From Clostridia bacterium (lineage in GTDB: Bacteria; Bacillota; Clostridia; Oscillospirales; CAG-272): 64,000 nucleotides of DNA. Location of the stretch: positions 1 through 64,000 of the forward strand of contig JAFVZL010000014.1 of the NCBI GenBank assembly GCA_017508195.1, in the 5' to 3' direction. How positions within the stretch are numbered: the first letter of the stretch is position 1; the number at the start of each line of letters is the position of its first letter. Below are positions 8,111 to 16,834 of this stretch, one piece after another. Both the position numbers and the translations under genes were made by a program. Below the pieces are notes generated by a model. The model saw only the letters and a list, made by a program, of their open reading frames with translations. It searched no databases and was not told the DNA's origin.

Positions 8111-9034
8111 TTGAATATTCTACACATGAAATACGCGGTCGAGGTTGCAAGGCTTGGGTCTCTCAACAAGGCAGCTGAGGCTCTTTTGATCGCACAGCCG
8201 AACATCAGCCGATCCATTAAGGAGCTTGAGGCTGATCTTGGAATCACTATATTCACAAGAAGCGCTAAGGGCATGGTTCTGACGCCCGAGGGTGAGGAGT
8301 TTATCACCTACGCGAAAAGCATTCTCAAGCAGATCGATGAGGTAGAGGGATATTACAGACAAGCCTCACATAAAAAACAGACCTTTTCTATTTCCGTTCC
8401 TCGCGCTTGCTACATTTCAGATGCATTTGCCAACTTTTCAAAGCATATTACCGAGGAGCCTGCCGAGATCTTTTATAAAGAGACGAACTCTCAGCGCACC
8501 ATCAACAACGTCCTGAATAACGACTACAAGCTTGGCATTATCCGCTACGCTGAGAATTATGATAAGTATTTCAAGTCTATGCTCGATGAAAAAGGACTTT
8601 CCTACGAGCTGGTATCGGAATTTTCCTACCTTTTAATAATGAGTGCCAAGAATCCTCTCTCATCAAAGGAAGAAATAACCTTTGATGACCTGAGTCCGTA
8701 TATCGAAATAGCTCACGCAGACCCATACGTTCCTTCTATGCCACTCTCGAAGGTCGTGAAGGAGGAGCTGCCCGACAACATAGACCGTCGTATCTTCATT
8801 TTTGAGAGAGCAAGTCAATTTGATCTCTTATCCGAGAATCCCGACACCTTTATGTGGGTATCCCCTGCATCGCAAAAGATTCTCGACAGATACGGACTTG
8901 TCCAAAGGAAATGCGTTGATAACAAAAAGATCTATAAGGACGTCTTGATCTATAAGAGCACCTACAAGCTCTCCGCGCTTGATAAGTCTTTTATCACCGC
9001 GCTATGCGAATCCAAGAGAAAATATCTGAAATAA
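8111..9034 (+). CDS. LysR family transcriptional regulator
   Basis: A 307-residue DNA-binding regulator. The N-terminal winged helix is typical: MKYAVEVARLGSLNKAAEAL, then AQPNISRSIKELEADLG (recognition helix) and LTPEGEEFITYAKSIL. The remainder (about 90-300) is a divergent effector-binding domain. The start is TTG at 8111, chosen because the family normally begins a few residues before the LKY/MKY element and because GGGAGGGAG precedes it at proper distance; ATG at 8126 is the alternative. It stands between the AEC transporter and the rex operon on the same strand, with its own promoter and terminator. The effector is unknown; control of the neighbouring transporter is plausible but not shown. 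Confidence 0.93.
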   Translation: MNILHMKYAVEVARLGSLNKAAEALLIAQPNISRSIKELEADLGITIFTRSAKGMVLTPEGEEFITYAKSILKQIDEVEGYYRQASHKKQTFSISVPRACYISDAFANFSKHITEEPAEIFYKETNSQRTINNVLNNDYKLGIIRYAENYDKYFKSMLDEKGLSYELVSEFSYLLIMSAKNPLSSKEEITFDDLSPYIEIAHADPYVPSMPLSKVVKEELPDNIDRRIFIFERASQFDLLSENPDTFMWVSPASQKILDRYGLVQRKCVDNKKIYKDVLIYKSTYKLSALDKSFITALCESKRKYLK

Positions 9035-9163
9035 CTTTCTGAGGATAAGATTTTACGATGTATGCGATATTTTCACAACAGCCACGCAAAAACATAATAT
9101 ATTTAAATGATCCGTCGAGTCCGGTCAACGATCGTAACTCTGCAGAGACGGTAAATTTTCAAG

Positions 9164-9196
9164 AGCGATCTCACATCTGTGAGGTCGCTTTTTTTA
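9164..9196 (+). terminator. Strong Rho-independent terminator after lysR
   Basis: AGCGATCTCAC (9164-9174) pairs with GTGAGGTCGCT (9179-9189), one G-U, four-base loop, followed by seven T. The stretch 9035-9163 before it has no gene; it is AT-rich and then contains a short GC-rich piece around 9110-9150 that could be part of a small RNA, which I cannot support further. Confidence 0.88.
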
Positions 9197-9266
9197 TTCG
9201 ATACAAGTTATATCGATACGTATAACACCTATATAACAATTTAATAATTCCCACCTTCGGAAAAGT

Positions 9267-9284
9267 ATGTTAAAATATTAACGA
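9267..9284 (+). promoter_or_regulatory. Predicted Rex operator upstream of rex
   Basis: The sequence ATGTTAA-AATA-TTAACGA matches the Firmicutes Rex consensus TTGTTAA-N4-TTAACAA at 12 of 14 defined positions, with the perfect inner palindrome GTTAA-N4-TTAAC. It overlaps a weak TAAAAT (9271-9276) that may be the -10 element, and lies 22 bases before the rex ATG. Binding of Rex here would block the whole rex-adhE-hydrogenase operon when NADH/NAD+ is low. Confidence 0.72.
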
Positions 9285-9305
9285 AATTCAATGTGGGGTG
9301 GTCTG

Positions 9306-9923
9306 ATGAATACTCTTTCAAAGGCAACTCTCAGTAGATTGCCAACCTATTTAAAATATTTAAGAGAGCTCTCCGACATCGGGAGCACCAGAGTATCCGC
9401 GACAGCGATCGCTACTGCTCTGTCGCTCGGAGAGATCCAGGTGAGAAAGGATCTGGCTTCTGTAAGCAGCCGCGGCAGACCGAAGATCGGTTATACCGTA
9501 TCCGAGCTTACCGAGGATATTGAAGCGAAGCTCGGGCTGGGGCAGATGACGGATGCGGTCCTCGTCGGAGCGGGAAAGCTCGGACGAGCGCTTCTCGATT
9601 ACGACGGATTTGAGGAATACGGGGTGCGCATCGTTGCCGCCTTTGATTCCAATGACCGCGTTATACGTATGAACAAGACCGAGAAGGATATCCTTCCGTT
9701 TTCAATGCTCGATGAATACTGCAAAAGCAAAAGCATACGCCTGGGTATAATAACCACGGGATCAGGCTCCGCACAGGAGGTACTAGACCGTCTTTGTGAG
9801 TGTGGCGTAACGGCAGTGCTCAACTTCGCGCCATGTAAGCTGACGGTGCCCCGCGGCGTGGTAGTAAAAAACGAAAACCTGGCTTTATCGCTGGCGCATC
9901 TCAACGAACAAATCTGTAATTAA
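9306..9923 (+). CDS. rex: Redox-sensing transcriptional repressor Rex
   Basis: Rex represses fermentation genes and releases DNA when it binds NADH. The protein has an N-terminal winged helix (SKATLSRLPTYLKYLREL, then GEIQVRKDLASVSSRGRPKIGY, about residues 4-65) and a Rossmann domain with VLVGAGKLGRALLDY (about 85-100) for the dinucleotide. The C-terminal swapping helix, NENLALSLAHLNEQICN, is also present. Start chosen at ATG 9306, since the usual Rex N-terminus begins three to five residues before SKATL and GGGGTGG lies just upstream; an in-frame ATG at 9291 would swallow that site. About 205 residues is normal length. The adhE gene follows after 16 bases, so rex autoregulates with its own targets. 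Confidence 0.95.
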   Translation: MNTLSKATLSRLPTYLKYLRELSDIGSTRVSATAIATALSLGEIQVRKDLASVSSRGRPKIGYTVSELTEDIEAKLGLGQMTDAVLVGAGKLGRALLDYDGFEEYGVRIVAAFDSNDRVIRMNKTEKDILPFSMLDEYCKSKSIRLGIITTGSGSAQEVLDRLCECGVTAVLNFAPCKLTVPRGVVVKNENLALSLAHLNEQICN

Positions 9924-9939
9924 TTAATAGGAGAATATA

Positions 9940-12636
9940 ATGGAAAACAAAAGTTACGAAATCATCGACAGTGTAGAAGGTCTCGAACGCGCTATCGCAC
10001 GTATCCGCGAGGCTCAAAAGGTGTTTGCTACCTACACCCAGGAGCAGGTAGACAGGATTTTCCTTGCCGCAGCATCTGCTCTTGATAAGGCAAGAATTCC
10101 GCTTGCAAAGCTCGCAGTAAGCGAGACAGGAATGGGTATAGTAGAGGACAAGGTCATAAAGAACCATTATGCGGCTGAGTATATATACAACGCATATAAG
10201 GATACAAAGACCTGCGGTGTTATCGAAGAGGACAAGGCATACGGTATCAAAAAGATAGCCGAGCCCATCGGTGTCATTGCTGCTGTCATTCCCACTACCA
10301 ACCCCACTTCTACCGCTATATTCAAGTGTCTTATTGCGCTTAAGACACGTAATGCAATAATCATCAGCCCCCACCCGAGAGCAAAGAACTCAACTATCGC
10401 GGCGGCAAAGATGGTCTTGGAGGCAGCAGTAGCTGCAGGTGCTCCCGAAGGTATAATCGATTGGATAGACGTTCCCTCTCTCGAGCTTACCAACACCGTT
10501 ATGAAGGAGGCGGATATTATTCTCGCGACCGGAGGCCCCGGAATGGTTAAGGCGGCATACTCCAGCGGAAAGCCCGCACTCGGAGTAGGTGCCGGTAATA
10601 CTCCCGCTATTATCGACGAGAGCGCGGATATGCTTCTCGCTGTAAACTCCATCATCCACAGCAAGACCTTTGATAACGGTATGATATGCGCATCCGAGCA
10701 GTCGGTTATCGTTCTCGAGAGCGTATACGATGCGGCAAAGAGCGAGTTTGCGAGAAGGGGCTGCTACTTCCTCGACCCCGAAGAGACCGAAAAGGTACGT
10801 AAGACCATTATCATAAACGGCGCGCTCAACGCAAAGATCGTAGGACAAAAGGCAGCCCGTATTGCCGAGCTCGCAGGCGTTACTGTTCCCGCAGGAACAA
10901 AGATACTTATCGGAGAGGTCGAGAGTGTTGAGCTTTCCGAGGAATTCGCTCACGAGAAGCTCTCCCCCGTTCTCGCTATGTACAAGGCAAAGACCTTTGA
11001 CGATGCTCTTGACAAGGCAGAAAGGCTCGTTGAGGACGGCGGCTTCGGTCATACGGCCTCGGTATATCTTAACGAGACCACCGAAAAGGAGAAGCTTAAC
11101 ACATTCGCCTCCCGTATGAAGGCGTGCCGTATACTCGTCAACACCCCCTCGGCTCAGGGCGGTATCGGTGACTTATATAACTTCAGACTTGCTCCCTCGC
11201 TTACACTCGGATGCGGCTCATGGGGCGGCAACAGCGTATCCGAGAACGTAGGTGTAAAGCACCTTCTTAACATAAAGACCGTAGCCGAGAGGAGAGAAAA
11301 TATGCTTTGGTCCAGAACACCCGAAAAGGTGTATATCAAAAAGGGCTGCCTGCCCGTTGCTCTCGACGAGCTCAAGACCGTAAGAGGTGCGAAAAAGGCA
11401 TTTATTGTGACAGACACGTTCCTTTATCAGAACGGCTACACCAAGCCCATCACCGACAAGCTCGATGAGATGGGTATTCAGCACACCACCTTCTTTAACG
11501 TTCAGCCCGATCCCACACTCGCAAACGCAACCGAGGGTGCGGCACAGATGAAAGCCTTCGAGCCCGACACCATCATAGCGCTCGGCGGCGGATCTGCAAT
11601 GGACGCTGCTAAGATCATGTGGGTGCTCTACGAGCATCCCGATGCAGACTTCATGGATATGGCGATGAGATTCATCGATATCCGCAAGAGAGTCTACACC
11701 TTCCCAAAGATGGGCGAGAAGGCATACTTCATCGCAATTCCTACCTCTGCTGGTACAGGCTCCGAGGTTACCCCCTTCGCAGTTATTACCGACGAGAAGA
11801 CCGGCGTTAAGTATCCCCTCGCAGACTACGAGCTCTTGCCCGATATGGCTATCATCGACACCGACTTCCATATGTCTGCTCCCAAGGGACTTACCGCAGC
11901 ATCGGGTATCGATGCCGTAACACACGCAGTAGAGGCATACGCAGCTATGCTCGCTACCGATTACACCGACGGACTTGCGCTCCGCGCTCTCAAGGTTATA
12001 TTCGAGTACCTTCCCCGCGCTTACGATAACGGTGCGACCGATGTTCTCGCCCGTGAAAAAATGGCAAACGCGGCAACTATGGCAGGTATGGCATTCGCTA
12101 ACGCATTCCTCGGAGTCTGCCACTCCATGGCGCATAAGCTCGGTGCCTTCCATCACCTTCCCCACGGCGTAGCTAACGCCCTTATGATCGAGGAGGTGCT
12201 CCGCTTCAACGCGTCCGAGGCACCTCAGAAAATGGGAACCTTCTCGCAGTACGATCACCCCCACACCCTCAGCCGCTATGCTGAGATAGCCGATTATCTC
12301 GGTCTCGGCGGAAAGAATGACGAGGATAAGCTCGAAAGACTCATCAAGGCGATAAACGATCTTAAGGCCCGTGTAGGAATAAAGAAGACCATCAGGGACT
12401 ACGGCATCGATGAGAGCGACTTCCTCGAAAGGCTTGACGATATGGTCGAGCAGGCATTCGACGACCAGTGCACCGGCGCTAACCCCCGTTACCCTCTTAT
12501 GAGCGAGATCAAGCAGATGTACCTCAACGCATACTACGGCAAACGCTTTAAAGAGGAGCCCATGCCCGCGACCGATCTTACGGTAATGGCACCCGATGCA
12601 GTTAAAGCTCCATACCGCAAGGGCAAAAGAGCATAA
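9940..12636 (+). CDS. adhE: Bifunctional acetaldehyde-CoA/alcohol dehydrogenase AdhE
   Basis: Reduces acetyl-CoA to acetaldehyde and then ethanol with two NADH, the classic Rex-controlled electron sink. The 898-residue protein has the N-terminal aldehyde dehydrogenase domain (about 1-440) with catalytic Cys250 in GMICASEQS and the cofactor region GAGNTPAII. After a linker comes the iron-dependent alcohol dehydrogenase domain (about 455-870) with GGGSAMDAAK, SGIDAVTHAVEAY and AHKLGAFHHLPHGVANAL supplying the Asp/His iron ligands. Length and both domains are full, as expected for a spirosome-forming enzyme. AGGAGA precedes the ATG. It lies 16 bases after rex and 17 before the next gene. Confidence 0.97.
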   Translation: MENKSYEIIDSVEGLERAIARIREAQKVFATYTQEQVDRIFLAAASALDKARIPLAKLAVSETGMGIVEDKVIKNHYAAEYIYNAYKDTKTCGVIEEDKAYGIKKIAEPIGVIAAVIPTTNPTSTAIFKCLIALKTRNAIIISPHPRAKNSTIAAAKMVLEAAVAAGAPEGIIDWIDVPSLELTNTVMKEADIILATGGPGMVKAAYSSGKPALGVGAGNTPAIIDESADMLLAVNSIIHSKTFDNGMICASEQSVIVLESVYDAAKSEFARRGCYFLDPEETEKVRKTIIINGALNAKIVGQKAARIAELAGVTVPAGTKILIGEVESVELSEEFAHEKLSPVLAMYKAKTFDDALDKAERLVEDGGFGHTASVYLNETTEKEKLNTFASRMKACRILVNTPSAQGGIGDLYNFRLAPSLTLGCGSWGGNSVSENVGVKHLLNIKTVAERRENMLWSRTPEKVYIKKGCLPVALDELKTVRGAKKAFIVTDTFLYQNGYTKPITDKLDEMGIQHTTFFNVQPDPTLANATEGAAQMKAFEPDTIIALGGGSAMDAAKIMWVLYEHPDADFMDMAMRFIDIRKRVYTFPKMGEKAYFIAIPTSAGTGSEVTPFAVITDEKTGVKYPLADYELLPDMAIIDTDFHMSAPKGLTAASGIDAVTHAVEAYAAMLATDYTDGLALRALKVIFEYLPRAYDNGATDVLAREKMANAATMAGMAFANAFLGVCHSMAHKLGAFHHLPHGVANALMIEEVLRFNASEAPQKMGTFSQYDHPHTLSRYAEIADYLGLGGKNDEDKLERLIKAINDLKARVGIKKTIRDYGIDESDFLERLDDMVEQAFDDQCTGANPRYPLMSEIKQMYLNAYYGKRFKEEPMPATDLTVMAPDAVKAPYRKGKRA

Positions 12637-12653
12637 TTAAGGAGGATAAGAAC

Positions 12654-13403
12654 GTGAAACTTGACAGAGTAATTGCAGTAAGAAATAACAAAACCGTCTT
12701 CCGCGACGGCGATAGATGTATCAAGGTGTTTGGAGAAGGCTACTCCAAGGCAGACGTGCTGAGCGAGGCGCTCAATCAGGCAAGGATAGAGGGTACGGGG
12801 CTCAACATCCCAAAGATCCTCGAGGTTACAATGATCGAAGGAAAATGGGCGATCGTTTCCGAATATATCAAGGGAAAGACGCTTGCACAGCTCATGGCGG
12901 AGGACGAGGATAATAAGGAGAGATACATTTCCCTACTCGTCGATCTACAGATGAACGTTCATTCAAAGGTATGCCCCGAGCTCAACAAGCTCAAGGATAA
13001 AATGAGCCGTAAGATCGCACAGACAGATTTTGATGCGACTACAAGATACGACCTTCACACAAGACTCGAGGGCATGCCGAAGCATAATAAGGTCTGCCAC
13101 GGTGATTTCAACCCCTCGAACATCATTATCGCAGAGGACGGTACTCCTTATATCATAGACTGGTCGCACGCAACACAGGGTAATGCATCGGCAGACGTCG
13201 CACGAACCTACCTTCTCTTCTGGCTTAACGGAGATATAAACGGTGCCGAGCTCTACCTTAACACGTTCTGCGAAAAAAGCGGCACTGCAAAGCAGTACGT
13301 CCAGAAGTGGATGCCCATCGTTGCCGCATCCCAGTCGGTAAAGGGTAACGAAAAGGAGCGCGAATTCCTTATGAGCTGGGTTGGTGTCGTAGACTACCAG
13401 TAA
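12654..13403 (+). CDS. APH/choline-kinase-fold phosphotransferase in the rex-hydrogenase operon
   Basis: A 249-residue small-molecule or protein kinase of the aminoglycoside phosphotransferase fold. The catalytic loop CHGDFNPSNIII (about 144-155) has the HxDxxxxN Brenner motif, and YIIDWSHATQGNASADVA (about 163-180) provides the metal-binding Asp that replaces DFG. The N-terminal lobe has KVF and YIKGKTL hinge-like elements. GTG start with AAGGAGGAT before it. An antibiotic-resistance role is unlikely, since it is embedded between adhE and iron-sulfur genes; related kinases occur next to fermentative and sensory hydrogenase genes in Clostridia, and the PP2C phosphatase two genes on would be a natural opposing partner. 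The substrate is unknown. A 60-base gap follows before the next gene. Confidence 0.82.
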   Translation: MKLDRVIAVRNNKTVFRDGDRCIKVFGEGYSKADVLSEALNQARIEGTGLNIPKILEVTMIEGKWAIVSEYIKGKTLAQLMAEDEDNKERYISLLVDLQMNVHSKVCPELNKLKDKMSRKIAQTDFDATTRYDLHTRLEGMPKHNKVCHGDFNPSNIIIAEDGTPYIIDWSHATQGNASADVARTYLLFWLNGDINGAELYLNTFCEKSGTAKQYVQKWMPIVAASQSVKGNEKEREFLMSWVGVVDYQ

Positions 13404-13463
13404 TCCTTCTCTCATATATCTCTCTGGTAAATTCAACCAATAATTTGAAAAGAGGAAAGTATA

Positions 13464-13706
13464 ATGATAAAGATCACAGTTTGTATCGGCAGCTCTTGCC
13501 ACATCAAGGGCTCACGCCAGGTAGTAGAGCAGCTTCAGCATCTTATTGCAGCAAACGGACTCGGTGAAAAGGTCGAGCTCGGCGGAACCTTCTGCATGGG
13601 CAAATGCCAGCTTGGCGTGTGCGTGACAGTAAACGATACGTTCCACTCCGTGACCCCCGACGGTGTCAAGGAATTCTTCGAGAACGAGATCCTTTCAAAG
13701 GTGTAA
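13464..13706 (+). CDS. Thioredoxin-like [2Fe-2S] ferredoxin (NuoE/HydC C-terminal type), copy 1
   Basis: An 80-residue iron-sulfur protein. CIGSSC (residues 7-12) and CMGKC (about 44-48) give the C-x4-C...C-x3-C arrangement that binds a [2Fe-2S] cluster in the thioredoxin-like fold found at the end of NuoE and HydC subunits. It would carry electrons to or from the hydrogenase-type proteins encoded downstream. AGAGGAAAG precedes the ATG. It is clearly paralogous to the next gene: both begin with the same pattern of V/I-C-x-GSSCHIKGS. Confidence 0.88.
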   Translation: MIKITVCIGSSCHIKGSRQVVEQLQHLIAANGLGEKVELGGTFCMGKCQLGVCVTVNDTFHSVTPDGVKEFFENEILSKV

Positions 13707-13709
13707 GCT

Positions 13710-13973
13710 ATGGTCATAGTACAGATCTGTGTAGGCTCATCCTGTCATATCAAGGGATCTCAGGATATAGTTGAGCTGCTTGAAAAGGCAGTGGCAGAGC
13801 ATCATATCGAGGACGAGGTTATTCTTACCGGCAGCTTCTGCATCGGAAAATGCAACAGAGTCGGTGTGACCGTCCAGGTAAACGACGACGTGCACGTAGG
13901 AGTCACGATAGAGAACTTCAGCGAATTCTTTAAGAATAACATTCTCGCTCTCGTAGAAAACGAAAGGAAATAA
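13710..13973 (+). CDS. Thioredoxin-like [2Fe-2S] ferredoxin, copy 2
   Basis: An 87-residue tandem paralogue of the preceding gene, with CVGSSC (about 7-12) and CIGKC (about 45-49). It keeps all four cluster cysteines, so the duplication has not decayed. Start ATG lies three bases after the previous stop and its own stop is two bases before the HydS ATG, so all three are translationally coupled. The C-terminal tail is a little longer and more charged (VENERK). The two copies may serve two partners, for example the two hydrogenase-type proteins. Confidence 0.88.
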   Translation: MVIVQICVGSSCHIKGSQDIVELLEKAVAEHHIEDEVILTGSFCIGKCNRVGVTVQVNDDVHVGVTIENFSEFFKNNILALVENERK

Positions 13974-13975
13974 AA

Positions 13976-15652
13976 ATGGCAAGCTGTCTTACGCTCAAAA
14001 AATCCAACTGCAAGTCCTGCTTCCGTTGCGTGAGAAAATGTCCCGTAAAGGCAATCCGCTTCTCGGGAAACCAGGCTCACATTATAGGCAACGAGTGTAT
14101 TCTGTGCGGAAACTGCGTTGTACAGTGCCCGCAAAACGCGAAGGAGATAGCAGATAGCACCGAAAAAGTAAAGGTTCTTTTACAATCCGGGGATCCCGTC
14201 ATAGTCAGCCTTGCTCCTTCCTTCATCGCGAACTACGAGGGCGTCGGAATTGAATCCATGAAAAAGGCTCTTCTCGCGCTCGGATTTTCGGATGTCGAAG
14301 AGACCGCGATAGGTGCAACCATAGTAAAAAAAGAGTATGATCGCATGCTCAAGGAGGATGATAGAGATATAATCATCAGCTCCTGCTGCCATTCAATAAA
14401 TCTGCTTATACAAAAGAAATATCCTGCATGCCTTGAATACCTTGCAGACGTTATGTCTCCGATGCAGGCGCATTGCCAGGATATCAAAAAGCGCATCCCC
14501 GATGCAAAAACCGTTTTCATAGGTCCTTGCGTTGCAAAGAAGGACGAGGCGGAATATTACGAGGGTATCGTAGATGCCGTTCTGACCTTTGAGGAGCTTG
14601 ACAAAATGCTCACTGAAGCGGGAATATCGCCGGTTGCACAGATCGACAGCCAAAACGAAAGCCGCGCGCGCTTCTTCCCTACCACGGGCGGAGTGCTCAA
14701 GACTATGGCTAAGGATGCTCCGGGATACACGTACATCGCGATTGACGGAGTGGAAAACTGTATGGCAGCTCTCGCAGATATCGAAAGCGGAAAGGTACAT
14801 AAGTGCTTCATTGAGATGTCGGCCTGCGTCGGAAGCTGTATCGGCGGTCCCGTTATGAACAAGTCACACAAGTCACCGATCCACGACTATCTTGCCGTAG
14901 CCGAGTATGCGGGAGAAGAGGACTTCCCTGTTGAAAGCACTTCCCCGGCTGAAATACGCAAGGTATTTTCATACATCGAGCACAAGCTCCCCCTTCCCAG
15001 CGAGTCGGAAATAATGGCAGTAATGCGCCAGATGGGCAAGTTCAGACCCTCTGACGAGCTGAACTGCGGTTCGTGCGGTTACAATTCCTGCCGTGACAAG
15101 GCAATCGCGATCTGTCAGGGTAAGGCGGAGATATCGATGTGTCTTCCCTTCCTTAAGGATAAGGCGGAAAGCTTCTCGGATACAATAGTAAAGAACACCC
15201 CCAACGCTCTTATAGTATTGAATGAGGACCTCGAGGTTCAGCAGATCAACGCAGCAGCAAGAAAGCTAATGAATATCCGATCGGCATCCGACGTTCTCGG
15301 CGAGCAGGTGATCCGAATACTTGATCCCACCGTATTCGCTACCGTCAAGCAGACGGGCAGAAGCGTACGCGATCAGAGAGTCTATCTCGCAGAATATAAA
15401 AAGTACGTTGAGCAGACTGTTGTCTATGACAAGGATTCCAGAATGTTGGTCGGAATAATGCGTGATATTACCGATGAGGTCTTGGATCTCGAGAAGAAGG
15501 AAAGCATCAGCAGACAGACAGTCGAGGTAGCCGATAAGGTCGTTGAAAAGCAGATGAGGATCGTGCAGGAGATCGCTTCCCTGCTCGGTGAGACGGCGGC
15601 AGAGACAAAAATCGCGCTCACAAAGCTGAAGGAGTCTATCAGCGATGAATGA
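13976..15652 (+). CDS. Sensory-type [FeFe] hydrogenase with PAS domain (HydS-like)
   Basis: A 558-residue protein with an H-cluster domain joined to sensing domains. The N-terminus has two 4Fe-4S motifs: CKSCFRCVRKC (12-22) and CILCGNCVVQC (41-51). The three H-cluster motifs follow: SSCCHS (C137/C138), GPCVAKK (C185) and MSACVGSCIGGP (C284, C288). After this comes another 4Fe-4S module, CGSCGYNSC plus a later Cys (364-389), then a PAS domain (about 400-490) and a coiled-coil-like tail. This order is that of the group C putatively sensory hydrogenases, thought to sense H2 or redox state rather than to produce gas in bulk. The motifs deviate from catalytic group A (TSCCP, MPC). The gene overlaps the phosphatase gene by eight bases, the usual genetic partner. 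Naming it HydS is from family knowledge; its activity is inferred. Confidence 0.9.
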   Translation: MASCLTLKKSNCKSCFRCVRKCPVKAIRFSGNQAHIIGNECILCGNCVVQCPQNAKEIADSTEKVKVLLQSGDPVIVSLAPSFIANYEGVGIESMKKALLALGFSDVEETAIGATIVKKEYDRMLKEDDRDIIISSCCHSINLLIQKKYPACLEYLADVMSPMQAHCQDIKKRIPDAKTVFIGPCVAKKDEAEYYEGIVDAVLTFEELDKMLTEAGISPVAQIDSQNESRARFFPTTGGVLKTMAKDAPGYTYIAIDGVENCMAALADIESGKVHKCFIEMSACVGSCIGGPVMNKSHKSPIHDYLAVAEYAGEEDFPVESTSPAEIRKVFSYIEHKLPLPSESEIMAVMRQMGKFRPSDELNCGSCGYNSCRDKAIAICQGKAEISMCLPFLKDKAESFSDTIVKNTPNALIVLNEDLEVQQINAAARKLMNIRSASDVLGEQVIRILDPTVFATVKQTGRSVRDQRVYLAEYKKYVEQTVVYDKDSRMLVGIMRDITDEVLDLEKKESISRQTVEVADKVVEKQMRIVQEIASLLGETAAETKIALTKLKESISDE

Positions 15653-16817
15653 TCTATGTGCAGAAATCGGATACAAGAGCATAAATCACGTTGGTGAGGA
15701 GCTGTGCGGAGACCATGTCGACGTTGTCGAGGAGGGAGAGAACTCTACCGTTATAGTTCTTGCTGACGGTCTCGGAAGCGGAGTCAAGGCAAGTATTCTT
15801 TCAACACTAACCTCGAAGATCATATCCACCATGATGGCGGCAGGACTGCCTATTGAGGAGTGCGTATCGACTATAGCGGCAACGCTTCCCGTATGCTCGC
15901 TGCGAGGCGTGGCTTATTCAACCTTCACAATCATACATTTGCAGAACAACAATGTTGCCGAAATAATACAGTACGACAATCCCCACGTTATATTGATCCG
16001 CGACTTTGCGAGCTATGATTATCCGAAAACCGAGATGAGCATAGACGGCAAGCGCATATTCAAGTCCACGATCAAGCTCAAGGAGGACGACGTATTTATC
16101 GCAATGAGCGACGGATGCCCTCACGCAGGTCTTGGCGGAAGATATAACTTTGGCTGGAAGAGGGAGGATATAGCCGATTATATGCAAGCTCTGGTTGCAG
16201 GAGGATACACTGCGAAAAATCTTTCGACCATGCTAGTGGATGAGTGCGATAAGCTATACGCACATAAGCCGGGAGACGATACCACCGCTTGTGTAGTTAA
16301 GATCAGACGCCGCGAGCCGATGAACATCCTTTTCGGACCCCCATCCAACCGTGACGACTCAGACAGAATGATGTCCTTGTTCTTCTCAAAGGAGGGAAAG
16401 CATATCATCTGCGGCGGTACTACCTCATCAATTGCGGCAAAGTACCTCGGAAAGCCGGTAAAGGCAACATTAAGCTTCGAGCGCTCAGACGTTCCTCCCA
16501 TTGCCGAGATCGAGGGAGTTGATCTCGTTACAGAGGGCGTTATCACCATGAATAAGGTCATTCAGTATGCTAAGGACTACCTCGGCGGAAACGAGTTGTA
16601 CGAGGAGTGGAACTTCAAAAAGGACGGTGCCTCACGCATAGCAAGGCTGCTCTTCGAGGAGGCAACGGATATCAACTTCTACGTTGGCAGAGCAATAAAC
16701 CCCGCTCACCAAAACCCCGATCTTCCCATAAACTTCAGCATAAAAATGAACCTTGTTGAGGAGCTTACAGCATCCTTGAAACGTATGGGCAAACGTATAA
16801 AAGTTAGTTATTTTTAA
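15645..16817 (+). CDS. SpoIIE/PP2C-type serine phosphatase linked to sensory hydrogenase
   Basis: A 390-residue protein with an N-terminal PP2C-like phosphatase domain (about 1-225). Metal-binding elements are visible: VIVLADGLGSGVKAS (about 36-50), VFIAMSDGCPHAG (about 148-160) and KPGDDTTACVVKI (about 207-219). The C-terminal region (about 230-390) is a separate domain starting near FGPPSNRDDSDRMM and containing GKHIICGGTTSSIAAKYLG; I do not recognise its function. The ATG overlaps the HydS stop region by eight bases and AAGGAG precedes it. Known hydS loci carry such a phosphatase, and it is the likely output of the PAS hydrogenase, perhaps opposed by the kinase-fold protein encoded at 12654-13403. 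Confidence 0.85.
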   Translation: MNDLCAEIGYKSINHVGEELCGDHVDVVEEGENSTVIVLADGLGSGVKASILSTLTSKIISTMMAAGLPIEECVSTIAATLPVCSLRGVAYSTFTIIHLQNNNVAEIIQYDNPHVILIRDFASYDYPKTEMSIDGKRIFKSTIKLKEDDVFIAMSDGCPHAGLGGRYNFGWKREDIADYMQALVAGGYTAKNLSTMLVDECDKLYAHKPGDDTTACVVKIRRREPMNILFGPPSNRDDSDRMMSLFFSKEGKHIICGGTTSSIAAKYLGKPVKATLSFERSDVPPIAEIEGVDLVTEGVITMNKVIQYAKDYLGGNELYEEWNFKKDGASRIARLLFEEATDINFYVGRAINPAHQNPDLPINFSIKMNLVEELTASLKRMGKRIKVSYF

Positions 16818-16834
16818 CGGAGATGTAAAGTTTT

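Noticed and set aside
12654..13403. Aminoglycoside resistance gene
   Set aside because: Only the fold is shared. It is embedded in a fermentation and hydrogenase operon with native codon use, so drug resistance is not supported.
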